Positions 1 through 12,047 of a stretch of 64,000 bases of DNA are shown here, piece by piece. Made by a program: the position numbers and the translations under genes. This DNA is from Vigna angularis. Lineage: Eukaryota; Streptophyta; Magnoliopsida; Fabales; Fabaceae. Within the stretch, counting starts at the first letter, position 1; each line of letters begins with the position of its first letter. The stretch lies in NCBI RefSeq assembly GCF_016808095.1, contig NC_068976.1:2128001-2192000 (forward strand), read 5' to 3'. The notes under the pieces were generated by a model, which saw nothing but the letters and a program-made list of their open reading frames with translations, had not been told where the DNA came from and made no database searches.

Positions 1-947
1 TAAAATAAAATATAAAAATAATATTTCATTCAAAAAATATAAAAAGTTATTTACATAATGAAATAATAATAAAGTATTATATTATTTATTAATAATTTTA
101 ATTTTTTATTTTAGAATTTTATGAGTCGAGTTTACTAGGCTCTTACGAGTTTACGACTTTCGAGTTTGACAATCTTAATTCCAACTATCAGGAACATTCG
201 AGCAACCACTTGGATCTTACGAATTATCTAAAGGTCTACACTTTCATAAGAACATTTGGTGCTCATCGTGGAATCCAAATACAACTTTATCCTATTTCCA
301 CATTTAATATTATCATTACCATGTTTAAAGATAATTCTTTAACAACCATATTACTCATGTTACCATGAGTATTTATGATTAAAATTTTACAATGTCTTTA
401 AAAAGGCATTATCTTGACATTGCCTCTCTTCTACATTAGCATTTTACAATGATATATCAGTCTATTGAATATTTATGGGAAACATTTTTTTTCTCCTTTA
501 CTTTGATTACACTTGCATGAAAAAATCCACAAGCAGCAAGACACAGTATCATATTTTCCAATCCTATGTTCTAAATTTATTGCTTGAATATTCATCTAGA
601 GATATATGTGTTTAGGCATAATTATTTGTTGTGGTATTAATTTGATTCTTGATGAATTTGCCCTAATCCATCAAATTACTATTGCTTCAATACTATATTT
701 CTTCATCCACTCAACAATGCTATATTTTTCCATCCATCATTCAATTTCAAGTGGATTGTAGCCACAATTGGCATAAACTAGCAATAAACCAACCCTCTAA
801 CACCACAACCAAACTCAACCAACATTGTCCTTGATCATGTAGTAGTATACCATTGTAACAAACCATAAAAAAATATATGATTAGGTTTTGAGTTAAACAT
901 CATTTCCTATTCAACCTTTTAGTCTCTCTTTGTTTTTGTTCTTAGAT
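1..947. other. AT-rich sequence, no recognisable feature
   Basis: No reading frame of useful length, no LTR terminus and no RNA gene was recognised here. The base composition is strongly A+T rich, like the spacer elsewhere in the window. It may be very old transposon debris. Confidence 0.5.
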
Positions 948-1279
948 TGTTGGTACCAATGCATAAAACACTCATAAAACATTGGGAATGTCAATTTGAT
1001 TATAGTAACTAATATTAGGTTAAACTAAAATGAGTGGTTATTCAGCATATTTTATGAGTAGTTATATTTTGATGTTTTAGGAGAGCAAAAGTCAAGAATT
1101 TAGTGTGTTATGTTATAGATGTTAATGTTTATTATATTATTGTGTTTTATAATAATTGGAGACATTATGAATTGGAGATCAAAATTCAAATGTAAGTATT
1201 ATAAATTGTAGTGCTTTGTTGATATGTGATACACAAGAGAAGTAAATCAAATTATTCACAAAAGAGTGCTTTGCTAACA
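948..1279 (+). repeat. Putative 5' LTR of an old Ty1/copia element
   Basis: The segment begins TGTTGG and ends CTAACA, a normal TG...CA LTR pair with imperfect inverted ends. Three bases after it, at 1283-1297, lies TGGTATCAAAGCTAG, which fits the initiator-Met tRNA primer binding site common in copia elements (usual core TGGTATCAGAGC). No second LTR copy was found, so the left boundary is inferred only from the terminal dinucleotide and the 332-bp length. A copia gag relic follows downstream in the same orientation, which supports the call. Confidence 0.4.
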
Positions 1280-1282
1280 AAG

Positions 1283-2720
1283 TGGTATCAAAGCTAGTTA
1301 GCTTAAGTGTCTGAGTAGAAAAACGAGTTAAAGATGTTCAGTCTTACAAATATTGTGCCCTTACCCAAGTTGATAAAGGCATTCAATTATGACAATTGAA
1401 GTCTCAAGACGAAACGTAGAGGTGTTACCCACTATCCAAGTGGTGGAGAAAATTCTGAGGTCGTTAACCGATGACTTCTAGAATATGGTGTATGTGATTG
1501 AGGAGTTCAAGGACTATCAATGCTCATGGTTGAAGAGCTCACCGGGTCCTTTGAGGCACACGAGCAGGTGGGTTCACTTGAACATTTACTCAAATCAAAA
1601 GGAAACATTAAAGAGATTACACATTACACTTAGAGTACTCGAAGTAGAGGAAGAGGCTAGAGAGGTAAAGGATATGGTCACGATGGTCGAAGCTGAGGAA
1701 GATAAAAAGAAGAGAGAAGTCAACCTGGCCAACAACATTAGCACGAATGAGGAGGTCAATGGAAATGAGGTCGATGAAGCACCTCAAACATTGAGTGTTT
1801 AAAATGTGTCAAACACGAGCACTATGTAAATGATTGTAAATCGAAAAGATGTTACAATTGTGGTAAGGTCGATTACTTCATAAAAGAATGTCGATCTCAA
1901 AATAGGAGGGACGAGCCGACCAACTTTCTTATAGAGAAAGTCCAAGAGAATAAGGCCGACGTGTTGATGATGTCACAAAGCTTGGGGATCGATTTGAAAT
2001 TGATTAGTATCTAAGAAAAAAACAATTGAGTTGTTAAACTCGGTAGTATAACCGAGCCATTCAATCAATTCGGTGTGGTACCTTGACACAAGAGTGAGTA
2101 GCTATATATGCAAAGACAAGAAATTTCTCAAAAACCTTGCTAAAGTTGATGTCAGACATTTGTGTTTTGGAGATGATTCAAAGGTTGTAGTAAAAGGCAT
2201 AAGAACAATTTGGTACTCACGGAAGGATGAACAAGTTGGGGAGACTCAAGATGTGTACTCTGTACCCGATCTCAAAAGCAATAATCTTTGCATGGGACAA
2301 TTGATGGAGAAAGGGTCACTCGGCTTCAATGAAAGAACAAGTATTATAGTTGAAGGAAAAACTCGAACATTTGATTTCCCAAGTATAAATGACACAAAAT
2401 TGGATGTACAAATCATATTTGAAGATTGTTCAAGAGAGATGTTTCAAAGTTAATGTGGAAGATGAAATACTAATGTGACATTTTTTGTTCGGTCACCTAC
2501 ATTTTGGTAGATTGATCGAGTATGTGAGGAAAGGCATGGTTCATGGATTTTCGACCATTGAGTTCGATGGAAAGTTTTGTGAAGAATGCGTACTCGAAAA
2601 ACAATCGAGGACATCATTTCTGTGAAGCGCCTATAACCGACCAAGGGAGAAATTCGATTTGATACATACTGACATGTGTGGACTAATTACCTTGGATCAT
2701 CCAGTGGTAATGAAACGATC
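1283..2720 (+). pseudogene. Ty1/copia gag-protease-integrase relic
   Basis: This is the decayed 5' part of a copia polyprotein read in several frames. An open stretch at 1485-1802 resembles the C-terminal half of a UBN2-type gag (VIEEFKDYQ, then a charged coiled region). A zinc knuckle follows at about 1849-1890, with CX2C present and the usual histidine replaced by tyrosine. At 2073-2450 there is an aspartic protease fold beginning WYLDTR, where the catalytic D-S/T-G has become D-T-R and is probably dead. From 2480 to 2720 come a GAG-pre-integrase region (GHLHFGRLIEYV, then CEECVLEKQSRTS) and the first residues of the integrase core (LIHTDMCG). The element stops there; no reverse transcriptase is seen. 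It is far more degraded than the copia copies further right. Confidence 0.75.
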
Positions 2721-2867
2721 ATGTCTAGGAAAGAGTACAATCTTTTCTGCATTTGAATCCTCAAGGGACACAACAAAACTAAATCAGAGAAGAATGCAAA
2801 ATAAAACAGAGATGGAGACGTCACAATCTAGCAGATTGATAAGTCAAGTGAAGATTCGCCACAAAGA

Positions 2868-3328
2868 TGTTAATCTTTGATAAGAATAAGAGTTCTAATT
2901 CAAGAACCAAGAGAATCCTCTCTCAAAAATGCAAATGCATATATTATGACTTAAAAGTGTCTACATTATTCTTTTGGTACCTCTATATATAGGCACATAA
3001 GTTTAATAAAACCTAGAAACCTTAAAATAAAACCCAAAGCCCAAAACACATAAAATTATAGATGCAGACTTTTTTCTTAGAGAGGCCCGCTCGTCCAACA
3101 AATTTAACATTCTATAAAATTAAACTAAAACTGAAAATTATTTAATTTCCTAAATTGTTCTTCAATTGTGCTTATGATCTTCATGTTATTTAAATTCTCT
3201 CCTTCACGGGACATTATAAGATTCAAGGAGACTTGTTTTGATATTGGACCTTGTCATAGATCATTTGAATTGCAAATGTTCTTCCTCAAGTTCTTCTCAT
3301 ATATGTTTCAGGAGATAATCCTCTATCA
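2868..3328 (-). repeat. LTR relic of a Ty3/gypsy element (reverse strand)
   Basis: Read on the reverse strand, a purine tract (AGAAGGAGGGTA, 3329-3341) is followed by TGATAGAGGATTATCTCCTG. Further in there is a TATA-like box (CCTATATATAG) and a tail with TTATCAAAGATTAACA. Just upstream on that strand (3335-3470) codons read like the C-terminus of a gypsy pol, with a near-terminal NLKTNSLQEGGYD-like peptide, as commonly abuts the polypurine tract. Shortened relatives of the same LTR recur on the + strand at about 51526-51838 and 56366-56500. The right-hand limit (in + coordinates the low end) is approximate. Confidence 0.5.
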
Positions 3329-3344
3329 TACCCTCCTTCTTGAA

Positions 3345-3889
3345 GAGAATTTGTCTTCAAATTCGTATCACTTGAAGATTTTTTATCATTCTCCCTTGTT
3401 TAAGGTAAATTTGACCCGAATTCTAGAATATCCTACGCACAAATACAGATATAAATCAAAGAGATAAAGTTAAAATAATCGAAAATAGAAATTCCTCTAA
3501 AATGATATTTGGATCCTTGAAGAGGCCAATATCTTATTATCAAATGTTTGGAGGTCTGCCTCTAGGAGAAAATTTCGATCTACAAATATCGTTAAACAAT
3601 TTTAAATTAAAGATTCAATGCTCAAAGAAGATCAAATGAATATTTTCCAAGTAAACAATCAAACTATAAGCATGGCTTTGATTATCCCTAAGTTGTTTAG
3701 AGATGATCAATCAATCTAACTCATGTCCATAAATTTCTAAGCTTGTTTCCATACTAAGAGAATGGCTTTGAATATCCAAATGAATTAACAAACAAGCTAA
3801 CATATTATTAAACACAAGTTCTTTGATGTCTTTGTTTTTTGTCATCTTTTCTTCCTTCCATATTTGATGCCATCTTTTTTGTCATCTTT
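3345..3889. other. Old host sequence at the left edge of the copia Y nest
   Basis: The segment contains the tail of the reverse-strand gypsy pol relic (to about 3470). At about 3770-3889 it holds reverse-strand sequence that continues the gag relic found on the other side of the nest (32775-33050). Removing 3890-32774 and one copy of TCTTT brings these two halves together. Nothing else was recognised. Confidence 0.45.
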
Positions 3890-4925
3890 TGTTGAGATTG
3901 TTGATAGGGGGAGCACAAGTTTAGCTTAACCCACAATCTCAGTGATATCTGAGTTTTTGATGATGACAACACATAATTAATAACACATGTGTATTTTGTG
4001 TTAAATGTTCTATGTTTACATGTTATATGCTTTTCGTTAATGTGTTAAATCTGTTAAAGCATATCTGAGAACATGTTTGTGTTGTTCATTGCATATCACT
4101 GTGTTAAATATGTGATTTTATATGTGTATGCATGACATACGTTTTTGGAAAAGGAAAATCACAAACACTATGGTTGAACTTTAAATGTGTGACAAAACAA
4201 AAGTTTTAATCACATTATGGGGTGAATCGATTAAAACTCATGTGTTTGCACAATCTTTTTTGAAGTGTGCTGCGAGATTTTTCAAAAAGAAAAGTTTTCA
4301 AAACTGTGCAAAAAAATTTCACTTAATCGAATGCATGCTCTCTGTATTCGAATAAGTACATGTTTTGAAAATCTGTTAAATGCTTGGAACAACTAACATA
4401 ACGATCATATTTTAAATATGTTACTAAGCATTAAATGATAGTCGATTGAATTAATTGTACACTCATTTATTTGTTTGACTGCTGCTAAATCTGTTATAAT
4501 TGATTGTTATATTCGATTATGTTAGTAACTCAATCGATTAAAATGTGTCTGATATGTGTTATTCTATAAATTGACGCAGATTTGAATTCTGTAAAAACTT
4601 TTGTGATTCTAAAAATTTCATATCCTTTACAGAAAGCTGTGATCTTACAGAAAGAGAGAAAAAGCTCCAAGAAACAAGATTGACCGTGGTGATCAACAAC
4701 TTGTGATTTCTTGAAGAGCAAGACTGTTGGGTTTCAAAGACTGATCAATCTACACATTTGGGTGTTACTGCGTGATCAGATTCTGCAATCTCTTGAAGAT
4801 TGGTTTGAGTTCCCTATTATGACTACAAGAAGAAGAATTGTGTGTTCTTGACTTTGAGGGTGCCTCAAAGGGGTTAGACGGCAGGAGAGGGGATTCTTGT
4901 TGCTGGTCTTGTTGTGTATTGCCTA
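3890..4925 (+). repeat. Copia Y 5' LTR, left piece
   Basis: It matches the intact 3' LTR (31354-32774) from its first base through the GTATTGCCTA stretch, where copia X begins in the opposite orientation. It carries a TATA-like TCTATAAATTGACG at about 4563 and scattered AATCGATTAAA motifs that recur in all LTRs of this family. The last ~99 bp (4827-4925) are repeated, with several mismatches, at 25254-25350. Confidence 0.8.
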
Positions 4926-6349
4926 TGTTGAAAATAGAATGGCTTAACTTTTCACACCAAGAGGTGGGTGAATTGATGAAATATAAAAACAATGTTTTCT
5001 TTAAATCTTTTTCGCAAAGTGGATGCCTTTAAAAATTTTCTTGAAATGCAAGGAAAAAGATTTGTTTATGCAGCGGAAACTAAATTGATTTAACACAATA
5101 AGAAGTCGACTGAATAAAAGAGTGTAGGGATAGAAAGATCAAACGCTGAGTTTTTATACTGGTTCGGCCACGCCTACATCCAGTATCCTTCCAATCACAG
5201 GTAGCCAATGCACTATAATGATCAAAGTTTTTACAACAAGGTTTTTATAGCGACCTCACGTCAAAAATATAAAACACTTCTATAACCCTCTAATCAAAAT
5301 ATAGGCATATACAAACAAACTAGCCGCAAGAATCCCCTCTCCTGGAGTCCAAACCCTTTGAGCCACCCTCAAAGTCAAGAATGCAACACACTCTTCTTCC
5401 TGTAATCACAACAGGGAACCTCAATCCAATCTTTACAAGATTGTAGCTTTTGATCTCTTAGTTACACCCAATGTGCATATATGATCAGCCTTTGTACGTG
5501 TAGTTAACTTGCTCTTCAAGAATCCATAAGTAGATGATCACCATGGTCACTTCTTGTTTCTTGGAGCTCTTTCTCTCTTTCTGTAAGAATGCACTTTCTG
5601 CAAAAGATATCACAAAACTGTTAGATTCACCAAAGTTCTCACAAAAATCAAATTTGCGTCAATTTATAGATTTTCACAATTCAGACGCATTTTAATCGAC
5701 TTAGCTACTAATGTAGTCGAATATAGCAATTATGTTATAGCAGTTAGCAACAATCAATGTAGTTAATTGAATGGACAATTAATGTAGTCGAATCACAATA
5801 AATTCTTGGTTAACATATTTAAAAATATAGTCATTGTAACATTTAACTCAAGCATTAACAGAATTTCAAAACTGTAACAGACTTAGTTGAATACAGGTTG
5901 CATGTAATCGACTATTCAACACATTTAAACAAAGTTTTGAAAAACTTTCTCTTCAAAAATATTCACAGCACACTTTGAAAAAGTTTGTGCAAAGCCACGA
6001 GTTTTAATTGACTCACCCCATAATGAAGTCGACTTAAAACTGTTGTTTTGCCACACAATTAAAAGTTCAACATAAGTGCTTGTGGTTTTCCTTCTATAAA
6101 ACATCAAACATGCATTCACCAATAAAATCAATTATATAGCACAGTGAAATGCAATGTATTAACACAATCATGTTCTCAATGCTTTAAACAAATTTACACA
6201 TTGATTAAAACATATAGCATGTAAGCAATAGAACATGTAACACATAAACAATACATGTGTTATTAATTATGTTGTCATCATCAAAAACCAGAAGCTCTGA
6301 GATTGTAGGTTCAGCTAAACCAGTGCTCTTCCTATCAACAGTCTCAACA
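4926..6349 (-). repeat. Copia X 3' LTR
   Basis: On the reverse strand it begins TGTTGAGACTGTTGATAGG and ends ...CTATTTTCAACA, with matching inverted tips TGTTGA/TCAACA. It is directly preceded by the A- and G-rich polypurine tract at 6350-6366. Its 1424-bp length matches the Y 3' LTR (1421 bp). Confidence 0.85.
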
Positions 6350-6366
6350 ATCTCCCCCTTTTTTGA
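6350..6366 (-). promoter_or_regulatory. Polypurine tract of copia X
   Basis: The reverse strand reads AAAAAAGGGGGAGAT immediately before the TGTTGAG start of the 3' LTR, the normal position for plus-strand priming. Additional GGGGGAG tracts lie upstream in sense at about 6613-6625, 6721-6729, 6762-6770 and 6811-6819. Confidence 0.8.
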
Positions 6367-7512
6367 TGATGCACAACCATAAATAATAAACAACCATGTT
6401 GTACAAAACAAATCATATCATGTCAAAATGTATCAGTGCAAATGATAAGCAAATGTATCAGAGCAAACATTTTGAGATATTCTCATTTGATTCAGCTCAA
6501 AAAAATATCAATTCATATTAGAACATATCAGAGCGCAAACATAATATATTAGAGCATAAAATGAATATCAGAATATTCTCCCAGCATTCCAACATTATCA
6601 GAGTATTCTCCCAGCATTCTCCCCCTTTGTGCATTAGCAAAAAAGGTATGCCTTATGATAATGATATGTTGATAAACAGTTGTCCAGAGATGCATCAGTA
6701 AATCATATTAATCAAACAATGATGCTCCCCCTGTCACAGATAATCACATGATAAAGATATAATCTCCCCCTAAATTGTAGGCATGTGAAATTATTTAAGA
6801 TCCTATGCAATGCTCCCCCTACCATTATGCATGTTTTATAATAAAAATCCAAGTGCACTATGCAGTTTTCATAGAACATTTCATAACATGTATGAGCATG
6901 TGACAATATTGTATCAAATCAGAAATTGTGCAAATACATCAATGTAGCATAGATACAATATCAATCAACAATCTCAATATTATCTCTAGTAATTTCAATC
7001 AAATATAAGAACAAAGATATATTGAAAATGAAACAATCAACAGTATATGATCAATAAATAAAATAACTGAATTCCAAATCATGGAATTTATAACCCTTGT
7101 TAAACAGTAATCGATTGATCCACTGTTGTAATCGACTTCATTGCTTTCCATTTGAATTTTATCTTCAGTAGTTAATCTAGAAGCAATGTTCCTGCAAAAC
7201 CTTTCAAGATCTTTTCAGATCAAGCATTTTAGAATTATTGTAATGCAAGAATTATTACAGGTATAATCTGTGTGTGTAAATGTATGAGTGCAATGATAAA
7301 CAGTAAATCATTCAACTACAAGCACCATACAATCGATTTTAATAACTCCTGATTTCATTAATATGAAATATGAGATACAATCAGGTAATACCAAAACAGA
7401 ATGGCATAAAAAGCCATTAACAAAACAAGCTTAAAAAAAACCAAAACATCAAACAAACAAACTAGGACCAAACAACTAAGACACATGACACTAGACTGTA
7501 AACATAAGACCC
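6367..7512 (-). other. 3' non-pol region of copia X with a short sense ORF
   Basis: This stretch is homologous to 30485-31353 of copia Y, including the extra GGGGGAG tracts. It contains a 64-codon sense ORF (6906 down to 6712). The first 36 residues of that ORF align without gaps to a 73-codon sense ORF in Y (30977-31198), with about 20 identities around a CIVHL...TC.M.GGALH core. No domain is recognised. The similarity could simply reflect nucleotide conservation around the purine tracts. Confidence 0.5.
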
Positions 7513-8618
7513 CTATTCTGTTTCAGAGGACTCCACAATCTTTTTATCAGCACTATTCTTCCCACTATCAGAATCATCTACAGAAGTATCTCCAAAAGCA
7601 TTTATTCTTAGTGCATAGTCCATCTTCCGATGTAGCTCAGTGAATGATCTTTGAAGCATCATCATTTTCTCATCCAATCTTTTGAATCTTTCATCCACAA
7701 ATTCTTCAAATTTTGTTTCAGGTTTGAACTTATATCTTGACAAGTCAACATTTTGAGGATTCATTTCTTTAGTGCTGGGAATATATTCATCCTTGAAAAC
7801 CCAACCTTCTTTAACTTTTCTGAATCCCACAGAATCTAAGAACATTTTTTCCAAAACATTCTTCTTGTTGCGGCAAATAGTCTTTTCATTTGTGATATCC
7901 ACATTCTGCTTTCTTAAGATCCTGCTGATAAAGACACCATATTGTAGATGATACTCCTTCTGTTTTGCACACTTTAACATATAGTTACTTATTGCCAAAG
8001 ACCAATCCGTTTGAGTACCAGTTTCCAATGCATAAAGTAGGTACACATCTTCACCATTTAGTATTGCTCGATCCTCACCCCTTGGAAGTAGAATCCATGT
8101 GATCATGCATGCACATAGGCATTCTTCTTTGCATAAATTCTTAATATCAAAGGATTCATATTTCCCTACCATGTTAGGATTTTTCAAGAAGTTATTGTAG
8201 ATATCAGTTTTTTAGAATCCTGGTATCCCCTGATGTGCATTCAGTCCTCCTTGTTGAAATCCAGCCACATACTTCCAGATAGAATAATCAATACTTATTT
8301 CCACACCCTTTACTCTGGACGTGAGACAGTTACCTTCCTTTTTCATATTTGAATAGAAGACCTTCACAAGGTTTGGATAGCATCCCCTTGAAGTTCAACA
8401 AATTTGGTTAGACCAGCTTTCTCCAACCATTCTTGAAACACGAAACCTTCATTGTGGAAAAATAGAATACTCATGCATTTGTGCCTGATCACTTCCTTGT
8501 AACCCCACTAGCATATGAAATCAGTGCGTTGATCGTCATCACTAAACCACCTAAAAGGATTAGCTTCTCTTCTAGAAGATGTAGAGCGCTTCCCTGGGCG
8601 AGAAGATGAGGCGGCCAT
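7513..8618 (-). pseudogene. P1: accessory 'putative plant transposon protein'-like gene in copia X
   Basis: The start at 8618 gives MAASSSRPGKR, the same Ser-rich basic N-terminus seen in P2-P6. The gene is broken by an in-frame stop at about 8508, a frameshift near 8375 and a stop near 8215. The C-terminal 224 codons (8187-7513) are open. Shared family blocks are a GFVFQEWL segment, YPNLVKVFYSN, SRVKGVEI, a hydrophobic ITWILLPRGE segment and QYGVFISRIL. It ends with a coiled-coil-like stretch (FKRLDEKMMMLQRSF) and an acidic Ser-rich tail. The fold resembles the plant transposon-associated domain I recall as PF20167; no catalytic motif is visible and the function is unknown. It sits exactly where protease-to-RNase H lies in copia Y, so copia X appears to have lost pol and gained this gene. 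Confidence 0.65.
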
Positions 8619-9079
8619 CTTGGCAAGACTTTGTAAAAAATGTAGAGACTTTTTGACAGAAGCAAGGGTTTTGCATATTACAGCTATAGTCATGGTATGC
8701 ATATATATAGAGGTGCGAAATACACAATTACACCTCAAGCCCATTTAAATTTTTGAAGTAGAAAGCCTGATAACAAAGATATCTAATCGATTTCATTATT
8801 TGCAAAGTTGACTATTGTATGACAAAAGAGTTCATAATAGAAACATTCATACAACAACATGTAATCGACTAAGTACTTAATCCAATCGATTAAAAGTCAT
8901 AAAATTGATATTCACAGAAAATAATCTCAATCAATCAATCAACAATCATACATTCATCAAACAATCATTCGAACAAATATCATGCATGATGTAGTGTGAG
9001 AATTATTGTCACCGCTTGTAGATACTCAAGAAATTTTATATCATCAAGTCAGCTTATCCTTGAGTTCTACACTGCTACA
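8619..9079. other. Spacer between P1 and gag in copia X
   Basis: It is AT-rich DNA with several AATCGATT-type motifs but no reading frame. It marks the junction where pol sequence would start in an autonomous relative. A TATA-like TATATATAG at about 8702-8710 (reverse strand CTATATATA) lies about 85-90 bp upstream of the P1 start, so P1 may have come with its own promoter. Confidence 0.4.
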
Positions 9080-10830
9080 ACAACTACTGCTCCTTTCCTG
9101 TACAACAGTTAAAAGGTTTTGACGTTGGTACCCATTTGAATTTAGGTCCTGTCTTGTTAGTAGCAGGAAGTCGTTCCTTGGGAACCCATTTGTACTTTCC
9201 CTTTGGAACACCAACATTTCTAAAATAGCAGTTTCTTACTGTGTGACCAAGTGTCTTTGAGTTTATCCTATTACTTTTAGCATGCATTAGTAGTAGGTTT
9301 ACTCAGATCAATAAATTTCTTTGAGTTTATCCTATTACTTTTAGCCTTGTAACCAATACTTTGTCTGTAGATAGGTCTTCCAGATGATCTCAACACAACA
9401 TCAAGATTTTATTTACCTTGAGTGAATTTTTCCAATGTGGTGGTTAAGTACTCAGTTTTCTCAACATGTAGAGAACAACTATCACACTCTTTCTCAACAA
9501 CTTGTACTTCAGTCTTTACTGTCTTTGCAGATTTCAGAGCTTATTCAAGATCTTTTTCAAGCTTTTCATTATCCTGCACAAGATTATCAATTCTGTATTC
9601 ATAATCTCTTCTCTCATATGATAATCGATTCACTTTGTACTAAAGTCGCATGGCCTCTGCATGAACTTCCTGAAATGCATCCAGTAGCATGTGATACTTG
9701 GCTTCTATTGGTTCATTTTCAAAGCCATCGTCACTGTCATCATCAGATTGTGCCGAGCCAGCCATGAAGCATAGATTTTACTCTTCTTTATGATCACAAT
9801 CTTCATCACTGTTTTCGCAAGCAATATAAGCTTTCCTTTGTTTCCTGTTCTTATCCTAAGGATACTTGGAGAATTCTTTCTGCTTGTTCTTCAAGTCTAG
9901 ATAGTCAGGCTTGATATGACCATCCTTTCCACATTCATAACATTCAACAGCGTTGCTTCTTGAATTCTTCTTTCCTCCTCTTGAGAAACCTGCATTGTTA
10001 GTTGCAGAATTTTTATTTTTCATGAATCTGCCAAATTTTCTTACCATCATATTCATCATTTCTTCTTCTAGTATATTTGCATCGGAATCAGTTTCACATT
10101 CATGAATTTTTGTAGCTTTCTTTCTTGTGGCTTTTAGAGCAATGAATTTCTTCTCTTCAATTTCTTCTTCCTCCTTTAGCCTTCCAAGCTCCAATTCATG
10201 TTCTCTTAGCTTGCCGAACAAGGTTTCCATATTCATGCTTGTAAGATCTCTTGATTAAGATATAGTAGTGACTTTTGGTTGCCAGCTTCTATTGAGGCTT
10301 TTCGAGAACTTTATGTTGATTTCTTCTTTATCAAACACTTTCCCGAGAGCCATGAGGCGATTGACTATGTGTGTGAATCGTTTCTGTACCTCATAGATCG
10401 TCTCACCAGCCTTCATTCTGAATAACTCATATTCTTGTATAAGAGAATTCTTTCTGGCCCTTTTTACTTCATCCGTTCCTTCATGTGTCACCTCAAGTAC
10501 CTCCCACATTTCCTTGGCAGTCTTGCATTGTGATATCCTGAAAATTCGTCGATGGTTAGTGTAGAAGGAATAACATTTCTAGCCTTAAAATCATACTAAG
10601 CTCTTCGGTTCTCATCTTGAGTCCACTCAGAAAATTTTTTCAAAACAGTTTTTCCATTTACAACATGAGTTGGCTCAAATGAACCGTTTAGAGTTGCATC
10701 CCAAACTCCTTTATCCATGGATTCAAGAAAGATTTGCATCCTAATTTTCCAGAAAGCATAGTTTTCTCAAGCAAATAGTGGTGGTCTATTTGTGGATGCA
10801 CCTTCACCAAAGGTTTGAAAATTTAAAGCC
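9080..10830 (-). pseudogene. Copia X gag relic
   Basis: In sense order it shows a UBN2-type gag start near 10830 (NFQTFGEGASTNRPPLF, then YAFWKIRMQIFLES) and an open block at 10509-10255 (WEVLEVTHEGTDEVKRARK, LMALGK). Another open block at 10236-9856 ends in a zinc knuckle CYECGKDGHIKPDY, in which the last cysteine is replaced by tyrosine. A coiled region and a second basic segment follow at 9287-9084 (KGKYKWVPKERLP). Several stops and frameshifts separate the blocks, and a short direct repeat lies at about 9240-9340. Gag normally forms the virus-like particle; this copy cannot. Confidence 0.7.
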
Positions 10831-10896
10831 ATTTTTCTGGATCAGTCGATTTAAAGAAAAAGATAATGGACTTGTTTTTCAAATATCTTATGAAAA

Positions 10897-10911
10897 CCAG
10901 CCTGGTGCCAA
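10897..10911 (-). promoter_or_regulatory. Primer binding site of copia X
   Basis: The reverse strand gives TTGGCACCAGGCTG one base after the LTR end (TTTTCAACA). Copia Y has the related TTGGCACTAGAGTTGG at 25730. The tRNA partner was not identified with confidence. Confidence 0.6.
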
Positions 10912-10912
10912 T

Positions 10913-11276
10913 TGTTGAAAATAGAATGGCTTAATTTCTCACACCAAGGGGGTGAATTGGTGAAATATAAAAACAATGTTTTCCTTAAATCTTTTTCGCA
11001 AAGTGGATGCCTATAAAAGCTTTCTTGAAATGCAAGGAAAAAGATTTGTTTATGCAGCGGAAATTAAATCGATTTAACATAGTAAGAAGTCGACTGAATA
11101 AAAGAGTGTAGGGATAGAAAGATCAAACGCAGAGTTATTATACTTGTTCGGCCAAGCCTACATTTAGTGTCCTTCAGACCACAGGAAGCCAATGCACTAT
11201 AATGATCAAGGTTTTTACAACAAAGTTTTTATAGAGACCTCACATCAAAAATATAAAACACCTCTCTAACCCTCTA
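10913..11276 (-). repeat. Copia X 5' LTR, truncated
   Basis: It matches 4926-5293 of the X 3' LTR and ends abruptly within CCCTCTA. From 11277 the sequence instead matches the Athila-like internal region (compare 23165 onward). About 1060 bp of this LTR are missing. Confidence 0.75.
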
Positions 11277-12047
11277 TAAGTTGAGAACATTTGATGAGGT
11301 ATTGATAAAGGTTCACGTTTGAGGTTGCTGGAAAGATTGAGAAAGGAAAAAGAAAAAGCAGTGAGTTAAGCAGTAAGTACATGAAAAGCAAAAGCAAAAG
11401 AAAAAGAAAAATGAAAAGAAAAGAAAAGAAAAGCTCAATGCAAGGGAAATCTGGGAAAAAGAAAGAGAGTTTGTGCTTGAATGATGAAATCATAAATGCC
11501 TCCCTTAACTCAAGGATTTTGCTGACCAGAAAAACCAATTTCCTTCCTAGCCCAGCCAAGTTACAAGCCATGAAAAGCCCTTGTGATGACAACTTGCTTG
11601 TGAGTATGTTTGATTGTGGTTAAATAAAAGGCAAAGTTAATTTGTGTGACATTGTGATAGTAGAGTGAAAAAGACACCAACACCTCACTATACACCTTTT
11701 AGTTGAGTGATACACTTTTGAGTGTTGAGTGATACACTTTTGAGTGCTTGAGTGAAACACTTTCCTTGGTGAGGAGTAGTTCTTTGAATTTCTGATTACA
11801 TCTCTGCTTGGTTGATTGATCATTCTTAAGGATAACATCTGTTGAAGTATATGAGCATCACATTGATTTTGATTGAATTAAGGCATCTGCACATCTTGAC
11901 TGACATCTTTATGCTGAGTTGATAAAAGTGATTCTTGTCCTAGAAGAAAAGTTTTGAAAAATGTTGAATCACTGTAGTAATGGTTCTGAAAAGCTGAGTT
12001 ATAATCTGTTTTGCTTGAGGACAACCAAAGTTCTAAGTTTGGGGTTG

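Larger units (their letters stand above)
4926..11276 (-). mobile_element. Copia X: non-autonomous copia element carrying an accessory gene instead of pol
   Basis: This element shares LTR, primer binding site and 3' region with copia Y but lies on the reverse strand. Its 3' LTR is 4926-6349, its polypurine tract 6350-6366, its primer binding site about 10897-10911 (reverse complement TTGGCACCAGGCTG), and its 5' LTR (10913-11276) is cut short. In sense order it holds a decayed gag (10830 down to about 9080), about 300 bp of spacer, the accessory gene P1 (8618-7513) and a 3' region homologous to that of Y. No protease, integrase, reverse transcriptase or RNase H was found. It must have depended on a relative such as Y for copying. 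The far (5') LTR end was lost where the Athila-like block begins, so only the near TSD candidate GCCTA (4921-4925) can be seen. Confidence 0.75.

Noticed and set aside
4838..5032. Open frame with Cys/Trp-rich peptide across 4838-5032
   Set aside because: It spans the junction of two copia LTRs and has no coding homologue.
11266..11623. Lys/Arg-rich and Phe/Leu-rich open frames around 11381-11592
   Set aside because: They come from the A-rich GAAAAGAAAA runs of the Athila 3' region; the membrane-like reverse frame is a composition artefact.
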